64,000 nt of DNA, taken from contig NZ_WRPO01000006.1 of assembly GCF_009746585.1 (NCBI RefSeq), positions 124,001-188,000 on the forward strand, given 5' to 3'. Under the pieces are notes generated by a model, which saw nothing but the letters and a program-made list of their open reading frames with translations, had not been told where the DNA came from and made no database searches. Shown here one piece after another: positions 19,151-27,310 of the stretch (position 1 is its first letter; every line of letters starts with the position of its first letter). Origin of the DNA: Novosphingobium aquimarinum (lineage in GTDB: Bacteria; Pseudomonadota; Alphaproteobacteria; Sphingomonadales; Sphingomonadaceae). The position numbers and the translations under genes were made by a program.

Positions 19151-19816
19151 ATGGGTCTCGTCATCCGCACCACCGCCGAACTGGCCGCGATCACCACGAT
19201 CCTGCTGCTGATCCTTGCGACCCCGCTCGCCTGGTGGCTGACTCGCTCGTCGTCCTGGACGAAAGATCTGATCGCCGCGCTGGTGGCGCTGCCGCTGGTC
19301 CTGCCCCCCACGGTCATCGGCTTTTACGTGCTGGTGGCGCTGGGGCCGGACAGCCCGCTGATGGCGCTGCTGCACCCGTTCGGCATTCGCACGCTGGCGT
19401 TCACGTTCGAGGGCCTTGTGATCGGATCGCTGGTCTATTCACTTCCCTTCGCGGTGCAGCCGTTACGCACCGCTTTCGAACTCATCGGCACGCGCCCACT
19501 CGAGATCGCCGCGACCATGGGCGCCGGGCCGCTCGATCGCTTCCTGACCGTGGTCGTACCACTCGCGCGCCGCGGCTTCGTTTCCGCGGCCATCCTCGTC
19601 TTCGCGCATACCGTCGGTGAATTCGGCGTCGTGCTGATGATCGGCGGCGCCATCCCGGGCGAGACCGAAGTGCTCTCCACCCGCATCTACCGCCTTGTCG
19701 AAAGCCTCGATTTCGCCGCGGCGCACCGCATCGCCGCAGGGTTGCTGGTGTTCTCCTTCGTCGCGCTGTTCCTGCTGTTCCTCGCCGACCGGCGGTTTTC
19801 GGCGCTCGAGCGATGA
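19151..19816 (+). CDS. modB: Molybdate ABC transporter, permease
   Basis: Inner-membrane permease, 221 residues with about five membrane segments. The EAA-type cytoplasmic loop that docks the ATPase is seen as ELIGTRPLEIAATMGAGPLDRF. The C-terminus lies 4 bp into modC, giving translational coupling. Confidence 0.93.
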   Translation: MGLVIRTTAELAAITTILLLILATPLAWWLTRSSSWTKDLIAALVALPLVLPPTVIGFYVLVALGPDSPLMALLHPFGIRTLAFTFEGLVIGSLVYSLPFAVQPLRTAFELIGTRPLEIAATMGAGPLDRFLTVVVPLARRGFVSAAILVFAHTVGEFGVVLMIGGAIPGETEVLSTRIYRLVESLDFAAAHRIAAGLLVFSFVALFLLFLADRRFSALER

Positions 19817-20469
19817 GCGGTCGGATCGTACTGCGTGGCCCCGTCAGCCGGGATTTCGCGCTCGAGGTGGCGTTCGGTCTGCCGGAACGCGGCGTCACCT
19901 GCCTCACCGGCCCCTCGGGCTCGGGCAAGACCACGATCCTGCGGGCGGTCGCCGGGCTCGAACGATTGCCCGGAGAGGTTCGCGTCGGCGGAGAGACCTG
20001 GCAGGACGAGAGCCGCTTCGTCCCCCCCCACCAGCGTCCGGTGGGTTACGTCTTTCAGGGCGGAAGCCTGCTGCCGCACCTGACGGTACGCCGTAACCTC
20101 GCTTACGCCCAAAGGCGCGCGCCCGATGGGCCGTTCGACGCCGCCCGCGTGATCGCGCTGACCGGCATCGGACCGCTGCTCGATCGCACGCCGTCGCGGC
20201 TTTCGGGTGGCGAGACGCAGCGCGCTTCGCTGGCGCGGGCGCTCTTGTGCCAACCCCGGCTGCTGCTGATGGACGAGCCTCTCTCCGCGCTCGACAGCGA
20301 GGCCCGCACCGCGCTGCTGGCGCATTTCGAGCAACTCTTCGCCGAATTCGCCCTGCCGGTGCTGTACGTCACGCATGACCGGCATGAAGCGGAAAGGCTG
20401 GGCGCCCGCATCCTCCGGATCCGCGACGGCGCTCTGGCGGACTGCAAGATGGCTGAGCGGCGGCAATGA
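19813..20469 (+). CDS. modC: Molybdate ABC transporter, short ATPase without Mop domain
   Basis: ABC ATPase with Walker A GPSGSGKTT, signature LSGGETQR and Walker B LLLMDEPLSALDS. At 218 residues it ends right after the nucleotide-binding domain and lacks the C-terminal TOBE/Mop domain that most ModC proteins (about 350 residues) use to sense molybdate. Overlaps modB and the next gene by 4 bp on each side. Confidence 0.9.
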   Translation: MSGRIVLRGPVSRDFALEVAFGLPERGVTCLTGPSGSGKTTILRAVAGLERLPGEVRVGGETWQDESRFVPPHQRPVGYVFQGGSLLPHLTVRRNLAYAQRRAPDGPFDAARVIALTGIGPLLDRTPSRLSGGETQRASLARALLCQPRLLLMDEPLSALDSEARTALLAHFEQLFAEFALPVLYVTHDRHEAERLGARILRIRDGALADCKMAERRQ

Positions 20470-20867
20470 CGAGGGCGCACTCCGCTTGCAAGATCAAGGT
20501 GCAGATCCTCTGCGACGACGAGATCGCCATGGGGCCCGGCAAGGCCGACTTGCTCGAGGCGTTCGCGCGCGAAGGATCGATTTCCGCCGCAGGACGCGCG
20601 CTGGGCATGAGCTATCGCCGCACCTGGTTGCTCGTCGATACGATGAACCGCTGCTGGCACTCGCCCTTGGTCGAGACGGTCCAGGGCGGCCGCAAGGGCG
20701 GCGGCGCTCGCCTGACCGATCTGGGTACGGCGATCCTCGCCCAGTACCGCCAGCTTCAGGCGGACCTGGACCAGGCGAGCGGCGGAGCGGCGCTGCACGC
20801 CCTGACAGCGACGTTGCGCGAGCGCCCAGCCCCGGCGCAGTCGCCCCGCTCCCCGGCGAAGCATTAG
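20466..20867 (+). CDS. ModE-like winged-helix regulator without Mop domains
   Basis: A 133-residue protein equivalent to the N-terminal DNA-binding half of ModE. Key motifs are GKADLLEAFAREGSISAAGR (helix-turn-helix), MSYRRTWLLVDTMN and GGRKGGGARLTDLG (wing). The C-terminal di-Mop molybdate-binding half of E. coli ModE is absent. Family knowledge says the full protein represses mod genes when molybdate is bound. Here repression, if any, must use another signal. Last gene of the mod operon. Confidence 0.85.
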   Translation: MTRAHSACKIKVQILCDDEIAMGPGKADLLEAFAREGSISAAGRALGMSYRRTWLLVDTMNRCWHSPLVETVQGGRKGGGARLTDLGTAILAQYRQLQADLDQASGGAALHALTATLRERPAPAQSPRSPAKH

Positions 20868-20970
20868 CGAAATCTTATCCGTAGAGACTTACCATTCTCG
20901 GGAATGGGGTTTGCCGCAAGCCATCGCGATTGACCGTAAACGCCAAGCCAATCCGAAGGTCCTTTGTGTG

Positions 20971-22167
20971 ATGCCACCTCACGAGTTAGTCGCGGTACTC
21001 GGGGCAGACAGCCCGATCGGGCTCACGGTCATCAGGGAGCTGGGCCGACATGGCGTGCCGGTCCTCGCGCTGGGCGGCAGCGCCTTGTCGCTTGGCCGAC
21101 ACTCGCGATACACGCGCAAATTCGCCACGATCGGCAAGCCGCTGGCGGACTGGCTTCCCAGCTTCGTCGCGGAACATCGGGTCTCCGCGATCATGGCGAT
21201 TTCCGAACATCACTTGATCGAACTGGCGAAGCTGGCGCCGCAGCTGGTCGGCTGCAAGGTTCTTTCCCCCGCAAGCGAGCAACTCGCGCTGGTGCTGGAC
21301 AAGCGCCGCACGCTCGAATTTGCAGAGACGCTGGGGATGAGCGTTCCCGATAGCTGGCAGCCCGTGCCGGACTCGGACTTCGCTGCGAAGGCCGCTTCGT
21401 TGCATTATCCCGTCGCCGTGAAGTGGCCCAGCCCGCCGGACATTCTCGACCAGCTCAACGCGGCCGGGATCGCGTTTGAGAAGGTCGACTATGCGACGGA
21501 CGCGTCCCAGCTTCTGCAGATCCTGGGGCGCTACGATCGCTTGAACCAATGGCCGCTCGTCCAGACCTGGTGCCCCGGGTTTGGCCTGGGGCAGATGCTG
21601 ATGATGCAGGATGGCAAGGCCACTCTGCGCTTTCAGCATCAACGCCTCAGGGAATGGCCGCCGACCGGGGGCGTGTCGTCGCTGGCCAGATCTCTGCCGC
21701 TCGATCGTCATGCCGAGCAGATGCAGCGTTCGGAAGCGCTTCTGGCGGCGATGGACTGGAGCGGGCCTGCCATGGTGGAGTATCGCTACGATCCTCAGAC
21801 CCACAGGTACTGGCTGATGGAAGTGAACGGCAGATTCTGGGGCAGCCTGCCGCTGGCATCGAGCTGCGGCGCCGAATTCGCCTGGGAATACTATCGCAGG
21901 TTCGGGCGCGAGGATCGCACCGATCGCGAAGCGCGGTCACGCGACGGTCGGTCTCGCTTCGTCGCTCCGGACGTCAAACACTTGTGGGTGCAGTTGACCA
22001 ACAAATCGGCTTCGCTTTCGCAGAAGCTGCGCCTCTCCGCGCAATTCCTGGGCGAGTTCTTCAATCCGAAGACCCGGTACTACGTCTGGTCCGCAGACGA
22101 CCCGAAGCCGTTTTTCGGGGATCTTATCGATTCGACCCGGAGACGATCGCGGAAGGGTAAGTCTTGA
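20971..22167 (+). CDS. ATP-grasp superfamily ligase of unknown substrate
   Basis: A 398-residue protein. ELVAVLGADSPIGLTVIREL is the N-terminal nucleotide-like fold. VLDKRRTLEFAETLG, YPVAVKWP, and MVEYRYDPQTHRYWLMEVNG with its metal-binding E and N follow the ATP-grasp plan. Such enzymes join a carboxylate to an amine or thiol through an acyl phosphate. The substrate cannot be told. The frame is open from a TTG at 20911; the ATG at 20971 (or the GTG just before it) matches the start of recognisable sequence. The 3' end overlaps the convergent phosphatase gene by 44 bp. Confidence 0.8.
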   Translation: MPPHELVAVLGADSPIGLTVIRELGRHGVPVLALGGSALSLGRHSRYTRKFATIGKPLADWLPSFVAEHRVSAIMAISEHHLIELAKLAPQLVGCKVLSPASEQLALVLDKRRTLEFAETLGMSVPDSWQPVPDSDFAAKAASLHYPVAVKWPSPPDILDQLNAAGIAFEKVDYATDASQLLQILGRYDRLNQWPLVQTWCPGFGLGQMLMMQDGKATLRFQHQRLREWPPTGGVSSLARSLPLDRHAEQMQRSEALLAAMDWSGPAMVEYRYDPQTHRYWLMEVNGRFWGSLPLASSCGAEFAWEYYRRFGREDRTDREARSRDGRSRFVAPDVKHLWVQLTNKSASLSQKLRLSAQFLGEFFNPKTRYYVWSADDPKPFFGDLIDSTRRRSRKGKS

Positions 22168-22696
22168 TCAAACCCGCTACCGCACCTTCAATTCGGGTGA
22201 TGCATACCTCCGCATAAGCAGGATTGAGCTTGTAGGGGTCATGCAAGTGGGGAACGGGAACGCGGCCGTAGGACCCAAGCAATCCGCGCGGAATCGCCCT
22301 TAGTGCAGGATTGGCCGCAATTTTTCTGAGATGACGCACTTCCATCGCGAGCAGGTAGTCACCGGGCTGCGGCTGGTAGTCTTCCACCGCAGTGGTCAAA
22401 TGGCCATGCAGGTCGAGGTGCCGGGCATCGGCTATGGCGGCAATGGGCGGATGCGCGGGCTTTCCCGTCGAGGTGGAAAGGCCGAAAGAGGACGCGGATG
22501 CGCCGAACTTTCGGGCCAGAACGTCGGCATAGGCGCTGCGACAGATGTTGCCGTGGCAGACGAACACCAGGCGCTTGACGTCCTTGGCTTCGGGCCGCCG
22601 CAAGGGCGCGATCCTGAGGCCGACTTCCGCGTAAGCGAGCAGGAGCCTTACGAGCCCGCGCCAAGTCCCGAACCGCGTTTCGATCGCATGTCTCAT
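22124..22696 (-). CDS. Low-molecular-weight protein tyrosine phosphatase-like protein
   Basis: A 190-residue protein whose LMW-PTP domain starts about residue 42. The P-loop FVCHGNICRSAYAD matches C(X)5RS with a CX3NXCRS layout, and the general-acid Asp is in PHLHDPYKL. In bacteria such enzymes often tune capsule or EPS kinases, or dephosphorylate arginine. An N-terminal 40-residue extension is unusual. The ATG overlaps the stop of the upstream deacetylase gene by 4 bp, and the 3' end overlaps the convergent ATP-grasp gene. Confidence 0.85.
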   Translation of the reverse strand: MRHAIETRFGTWRGLVRLLLAYAEVGLRIAPLRRPEAKDVKRLVFVCHGNICRSAYADVLARKFGASASSFGLSTSTGKPAHPPIAAIADARHLDLHGHLTTAVEDYQPQPGDYLLAMEVRHLRKIAANPALRAIPRGLLGSYGRVPVPHLHDPYKLNPAYAEVCITRIEGAVAGLIKTYPSAIVSGSNR

Positions 22697-23673
22697 CGCG
22701 AATACAGCAAATTCGCGACCGCCTGCTCACCCACCCGCAAGAGCTCGCGCGTGGGGTTGTGCCGCAATAGCTGCGTGGGCTCGGTGAGCGAGTCGCACCC
22801 GAGCAAATCGTTCAGGCCGGGGTCGCGCAAGTCCGCGGTCCTGGCCGCCGACTGACCGGCAAGCCATTCGCAGTATTGCTCGAACCGGTACCGAACGATG
22901 CGATTGGACGTCCCGCGCTTGCGGTTCATCATCTCGAAGCTGTGCGACACGATCACCAATGCGGGCCAGCCGGCAGCTACGGCGTGACGCGTGGCATCGC
23001 GCAGTTCCCAGTCGGACATGGCTGTCAATTGCACGTGCCGGCGGCTGTCTCCGCGGCTCGAGATGGCCCCGATCGGAAGTTCCGTCACGCCATGCATCTG
23101 TGTGGGCGTGAGCACGTGCGCGCCAAACGAGAGGCGGCAATCCGATTGGTCGAGGCCAGGCGGGAAACTCGTGTCGAAAGGAATGTCGAGCTGCGACAGG
23201 CACCGCAAGGTGTTGTCGTCGGCGCCATAGTTGCCGGCTCGAAACGCCGTCGGAAACGGCGCGCCTGCCGCCATCAGCGTTTCGAGAGCGACCGTCAGCA
23301 GCACCAACTGGTCTTCTGCCGAGAAATCGGCGAGGTTCTTGCCGGTTCGGCTGCCGAGCGGATTGCTCTCGGCAAATGCGAGCCACTCCGTATGAAGATG
23401 CAATTGCACGTCGTGGCCGCGTTCGAGGATCGGGCCGACCACGCGCTTGATGGGTTCGATCCCCCAGACCAGCGCAGGCATCGGATCGACGAAGAACACC
23501 AGCTTGAGGCCGTGCCTATCCGCCACGTCCATCTGATAGAATATTCCGACATCGCCCTTGCTCGTCTCGCAAGCGATGCACGTGCGAAAGTTGTCTTCCC
23601 AATCGCGCGCCGCGCCCTGGCCGAACATGCCGGACGAGAATTCCGTGTCGATTGTGAGAAATACGGGCAGCAT
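22693..23673 (-). CDS. NodB-like polysaccharide deacetylase-family protein
   Basis: A 326-residue protein. It begins MLPVFLTIDTEF, where DTE stands in for the metal-binding DD pair. GHDVQLHLHTEW supplies the His pair, and FRAGNYGADDNTL fits motif 3 (RXPXG in classical members). This is the divergent NodB fold seen in many glycan-linked operons. No signal peptide is present, so it is probably cytoplasmic. The frame extends upstream to 23883, but those residues look random. Forms a transcript with the phosphatase gene (ATGA overlap) and probably with the cupin gene 44 bp upstream. Confidence 0.75.
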   Translation of the reverse strand: MLPVFLTIDTEFSSGMFGQGAARDWEDNFRTCIACETSKGDVGIFYQMDVADRHGLKLVFFVDPMPALVWGIEPIKRVVGPILERGHDVQLHLHTEWLAFAESNPLGSRTGKNLADFSAEDQLVLLTVALETLMAAGAPFPTAFRAGNYGADDNTLRCLSQLDIPFDTSFPPGLDQSDCRLSFGAHVLTPTQMHGVTELPIGAISSRGDSRRHVQLTAMSDWELRDATRHAVAAGWPALVIVSHSFEMMNRKRGTSNRIVRYRFEQYCEWLAGQSAARTADLRDPGLNDLLGCDSLTEPTQLLRHNPTRELLRVGEQAVANLLYSR

Positions 23674-23717
23674 ACCGATGGCCTTAGCGCAGCTTGATTG
23701 ATGCTCCTTTAAGGAGA

Positions 23718-24560
23718 TCAGCCGCGCATCGCTTTCACTCGGCGTAGCGCGCGCCAGCTCATCGCCTTGGTGCGATTGGTCGCCGGCCATCTGCCGGGCG
23801 CGGCGGGTTTCATTCCGAGCCGCCGCAACACGCCATTCATGCCGCGGGCATCCGCTTCGGCAAAGCTCCATTCCGAGCGCCACGTGATCGACAGCGAAAC
23901 CGACGGCTGCGGCCCATTGCGAACGAAATGCGGCGCCATCACCGGAACGTAGATCGCCTCACCGGGACCAAGCGGGAATTCCCGTCCGCCTGCCAGCATC
24001 TCGTCCCGCCATGCGAGCTCGCGCCCGCCTCCGAGGTGATAGGTCTCGTGCACCTCGTCGGGTGCATAGGCTGGATCGCCGGCAGGAAATTGGGTCATGG
24101 TCTTCGTGCCGCGTAACTGCAGCAGGATGTTGTGCTCGGGGTCGAAATGATAGGGGGTCACGCCCCCCGGCGACGTGATGAAGGCAAACGCCTGGGTCTT
24201 GAGCATAGCGCCGGTCTTCGCTTCGATCGCCGGGCGCAGCTCGCTGAGCAAGTCGTTCAGCAGCCGGGCGTAATCCGGGTCTTGTTCGATATATTTGAGC
24301 ACCGCCCAGCTGGCGCTGCTGTCGATCCGGCGGATGGTTTCGCCGATCGGGACGCCGGTCGGCTCGGGCTTGCCATCCACTCCGATCGGTTGATCGGCGG
24401 CGTTGTATTCTATCGCCGATTGCGGAAGCCGCTCGGCCAGTTGTGCCAGCGCCTCGAGTTCCAGCAAGGGATGATTGTGTAAGTCGTGGCTCAGACCATG
24501 CGGGATTTCGGGATAGTTCGCCGCGAACGTCGCTCGCGCAGCCGAGGGGAAGACCTTCAT
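23718..24560 (-). CDS. JmjC/cupin-like domain protein
   Basis: A 280-residue protein starting MKVFPSAARATFAANYPEIP. The double-stranded beta-helix core shows a probable Fe(II) site: PYHFDPEHN (HXD) and a later His in VPVMAPHFVRNG. ASWAVLKYIEQDPDYARLL precedes the core. Such proteins are Fe(II)/2-oxoglutarate oxygenases or non-catalytic regulators. The substrate is unknown. Start ATG 24560 is preferred over 24584. First gene of the cupin-deacetylase-phosphatase group. Confidence 0.75.
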   Translation of the reverse strand: MKVFPSAARATFAANYPEIPHGLSHDLHNHPLLELEALAQLAERLPQSAIEYNAADQPIGVDGKPEPTGVPIGETIRRIDSSASWAVLKYIEQDPDYARLLNDLLSELRPAIEAKTGAMLKTQAFAFITSPGGVTPYHFDPEHNILLQLRGTKTMTQFPAGDPAYAPDEVHETYHLGGGRELAWRDEMLAGGREFPLGPGEAIYVPVMAPHFVRNGPQPSVSLSITWRSEWSFAEADARGMNGVLRRLGMKPAAPGRWPATNRTKAMSWRALRRVKAMRG

Positions 24561-24884
24561 TTCACTTACACCGTCCGCGCACAATCAGATCCGCTCGGAT
24601 TGCCTTGCATCCCGCCGCTGATCCCGTTTCGGCAACACGGCCTTATCCGACACAAATCCTTAGCATCCGGCTAACCACGTGCGGTTGTGCTGACCAGCGA
24701 TGCTCGGTCCCGCTGTCCGGCACGAAGCCGACCAACGAGAACGAACGCCAAAGCTCGGGGCCGGAGGGCTTCTGCCCAGTTTTGCAATTTCCGGCCACGA
24801 CCGCGAACTTTTGGCGCAACCTGGACGTTTCGTCTTTGAACGGTCCCGATCAAACGGGGATCCTGAACACAATGAGGACGGATC
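24561..24884. other. Intergenic region between divergent cupin and eutB genes
   Basis: 324 bp without a convincing gene. It must contain the promoters of both divergent genes. Short open frames here lack ribosome sites and family motifs. I see no clear operator, riboswitch or B12-box-like motif, which would have been of interest because EutB uses adenosylcobalamin. Confidence 0.5.
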
Positions 24885-26261
24885 ATGTTTGCCCATAGCG
24901 TAGGCGCCACCCGCTACGTCTTCAGCGACCTGAAAGAGGTGCTGGCGAAAGCATCTCCGCAACGTTCGGGAGACGAACTGGCCGGTGTCGCGGCGACATC
25001 CGCGGCGGAACGGGTCGCGGCGCGCCATGTCCTGGCCGATCTGCCGCTGCGTACCATCGCGGCGGAATCAGTGGTTCCCCATGAAGAGGACGAGGTAACC
25101 CGCCTGATCGCCACGCAGCATGACGAGGACGCGTTCGCCCCGCTGGCTTCGCAGACGGTGGGAGAGTTGCGCGAATATCTGCTCGCCGCTTCCTCAGCGG
25201 AACTGGAACGCCTGGCCTACGCGCTGACCCCGGAAATAGTGGCGGCGGTATCGAAGATCATGCGAAACCAGGATCTTGTCGCGGTCGCGGCTATGCGGCG
25301 GGTGGAAACGTCCTTTCGCAACCGCCTGGGCGGCGAAAAGGTGCTGGCAGTGCGCCTGCAGCCCAATCATCCCACCGACGATCCCAAGGGTGTCGCCGCC
25401 TCGGTGCTCGATGGTCTGTGCATGGGGTGCGGCGATGCCGTCATCGGAATCAACCCCGTATCCGACGATGTCGGCAGCACCTGTTCGCTGCTATATATGC
25501 TGGACGAGGTGCACACCCGCCTCGAGCTCCCGACGCAAAGCTGCGTGCTGGCGCATATCACCACGACGATGGCCGCGATCGAGCGAGGCGCCCCCGTCGA
25601 CCTCGCTTTTCAGTCGATCGGCGGAACCGAAGCGGTCAACCGCAGCTTCGGCATCGATCTGGCGTTGCTGAAGGAGGCGCACGAAGCGACTTCGGCGCTC
25701 AAACGCGGAACCGTCGGCGACAACGTCATGTATTTCGAGACCGGTCAGGGATCGGCACTCTCGGCGGACGCGCATCACGGGGTCGACCAGCAGACGATCG
25801 AGGCGCGCGCTTACGCCGTCGCTCGGGCCTTCCGCCCCTTGCTGGTCAACAGCGTCGTCGGTTTCATCGGTCCGGAGTATCTCTACGATGGCAAGCAGAT
25901 CGCCCGCGCCGCGCTGGAGGATCATTTCTGCGGCAAGATCCTGGGCCTGCCGATGGGCATGGACATATGCTACACCAACCATGCCGAGGCGGATCAGGAT
26001 GACATGGATGCGATCCTGATGATGCTTGGCCTCGCGGGGGTGAATTTCATCATGGGCGTGCCCGGATCGGACGATGTCATGCTGAACTATCAGTCCACCA
26101 GTTTCCACGATGCCCTGTTCGTGCGCCGCCAGCTCGGCCTGTCTGCCGCACCGGAATTCCAGGACTGGCTTGAAGGCAGCGGATTGAGGGATTTGGGCGG
26201 TTTGCCAAAGCTCGAGCGCGTCGGCATGCTCGAGCACCAGCTGGGTGATATCGCCTCGTGA
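24885..26261 (+). CDS. eutB: Ethanolamine ammonia-lyase large subunit
   Basis: Adenosylcobalamin-dependent lyase subunit that converts ethanolamine to acetaldehyde and ammonia. The 458 residues are full length, with conserved blocks LGGEKVLAVRLQPNHPTDDP, VIGINPVSDD, YFETGQGSALSADAHHG, GFIGPEYLYDG and GMDICYTNHAEADQDD. It overlaps eutC by 4 bp. No other eut gene (reactivase, shell, aldehyde dehydrogenase, permease) is visible nearby, so this is a stand-alone enzyme using ethanolamine as a nitrogen source. Confidence 0.96.
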   Translation: MFAHSVGATRYVFSDLKEVLAKASPQRSGDELAGVAATSAAERVAARHVLADLPLRTIAAESVVPHEEDEVTRLIATQHDEDAFAPLASQTVGELREYLLAASSAELERLAYALTPEIVAAVSKIMRNQDLVAVAAMRRVETSFRNRLGGEKVLAVRLQPNHPTDDPKGVAASVLDGLCMGCGDAVIGINPVSDDVGSTCSLLYMLDEVHTRLELPTQSCVLAHITTTMAAIERGAPVDLAFQSIGGTEAVNRSFGIDLALLKEAHEATSALKRGTVGDNVMYFETGQGSALSADAHHGVDQQTIEARAYAVARAFRPLLVNSVVGFIGPEYLYDGKQIARAALEDHFCGKILGLPMGMDICYTNHAEADQDDMDAILMMLGLAGVNFIMGVPGSDDVMLNYQSTSFHDALFVRRQLGLSAAPEFQDWLEGSGLRDLGGLPKLERVGMLEHQLGDIAS

Positions 26262-27028
26262 GCCGGCTACCGGTGAGCGAAACAGACAAGTGGATGCGGT
26301 TGCGCGCGGCGACGCCCGCGCGAGTCGGCCTGGGCAATGCCGGTACCGGCCTGCCGACGGATGCGATGCTGGATTTTCAGGCCGACCACGCCTGTGCCCG
26401 TGACGCCGTCCACGCCACGCTGGATACGCAGCACCTCGCGGATCGGTTGAGCCGTCGCCCCGCTGCGATTGTCACGAGCCGCGCGGAGGACCGACAGACC
26501 TATCTGCGCCGGCCCGATCTCGGTCGTCGATTGAGCGAGGAAAGCGCCAAGAGCCTGGAGCAGACCGATTGCGACATCGCCTTCGTCCTTGCCGACGGCC
26601 TTTCCGCCCTCGCCGTCGAGCGCCATGCCATTCCCCTGCTGACAGCGCTCGGTGCCATCGAAGCGGGTTATAGCGAGGCGCCGGTCGTCATTGCTACCCA
26701 GGCGCGGGTCGCGTTGGGAGACGACATCGGAGAACGCCTCAGGGCCCGGCTGATCGTCATGTTGATTGGCGAAAGGCCCGGCCTCAGTTCATCGGACAGT
26801 CTCGGCATCTATACGACATGGCACCCGCATGTCGGGCGCCGTGATCACGAACGCAACTGCATTTCCAATGTCCGCGAGCCGGACGGTCTCGCCTATCCCG
26901 TTGCCGCCACGCAAATTGACTGGCTGGTCAAGGAAGCCCGCAGATTATCCTGCACCGGCGTGTCGTTGAAAATGGACCTGCCGGTGGCGGAGAAGCCCTC
27001 GAGCCTCCCCGCTCCCGAGAACCGCTAA
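26258..27028 (+). CDS. eutC: Ethanolamine ammonia-lyase small subunit
   Basis: Partner of EutB that helps bind the cobalamin cofactor. The 256 residues include TPARVGLGNAGTGLPTDAML, FVLADGLSALAVERHAIPLL and LIGERPGLSSSDSLGIY, typical of EutC. The start is a GTG overlapping the eutB stop. The gene ends about 100 bp before the first copy of a repeat associated with integrase remnants, so the right flank of this operon is an insertion scar. Confidence 0.95.
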   Translation: MSRLPVSETDKWMRLRAATPARVGLGNAGTGLPTDAMLDFQADHACARDAVHATLDTQHLADRLSRRPAAIVTSRAEDRQTYLRRPDLGRRLSEESAKSLEQTDCDIAFVLADGLSALAVERHAIPLLTALGAIEAGYSEAPVVIATQARVALGDDIGERLRARLIVMLIGERPGLSSSDSLGIYTTWHPHVGRRDHERNCISNVREPDGLAYPVAATQIDWLVKEARRLSCTGVSLKMDLPVAEKPSSLPAPENR

Positions 27029-27126
27029 TCGTTCAGCCAGCGGTAACTGGGTCAGCGAACGGCGGGTCTATTGCCGGGATAGGCTGGACCGGCTCGGGCT
27101 CGAGGATATGCGGGCCGTATCCGTAA

Positions 27127-27310
27127 CCCCCGCATCGGCGCACATCCCACGTCTGGGCCACGCTACTACTCAGATATCGGCACCTTTCCCAAATCCCAAC
27201 TAAGCGCGCATGGCGATGGATATCTGCGGGCAACTCTCAACAAACACAGCGCGCAACAGCGACCGTTTCCCGAATTCTCACTATTTTTTTGGATGTCTGC
27301 GGAAGGAGCG
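27127..27310 (+). repeat. Diverged direct repeat R1 (pairs with R2 at 44.2 kb)
   Basis: About 184 bp that line up collinearly with 44204-44392. Shared blocks include CCGCATCGGCGC, GGGCCACGC, AGCGCG-ATGG-GATGGA, CCGTTTCCC and GGATGTCtGCGGAAG. Similarity is roughly two thirds by eye, not computed. Around 27203-27250, many differences fall in third codon positions of one plus-strand frame, hinting at a decayed coding segment. R1 ends exactly where the integrase remnant begins. Confidence 0.65.

Noticed and set aside
24885..27028. Ethanolamine microcompartment locus
   Set aside because: No shell-protein, reactivase or aldehyde dehydrogenase gene is present around eutBC.
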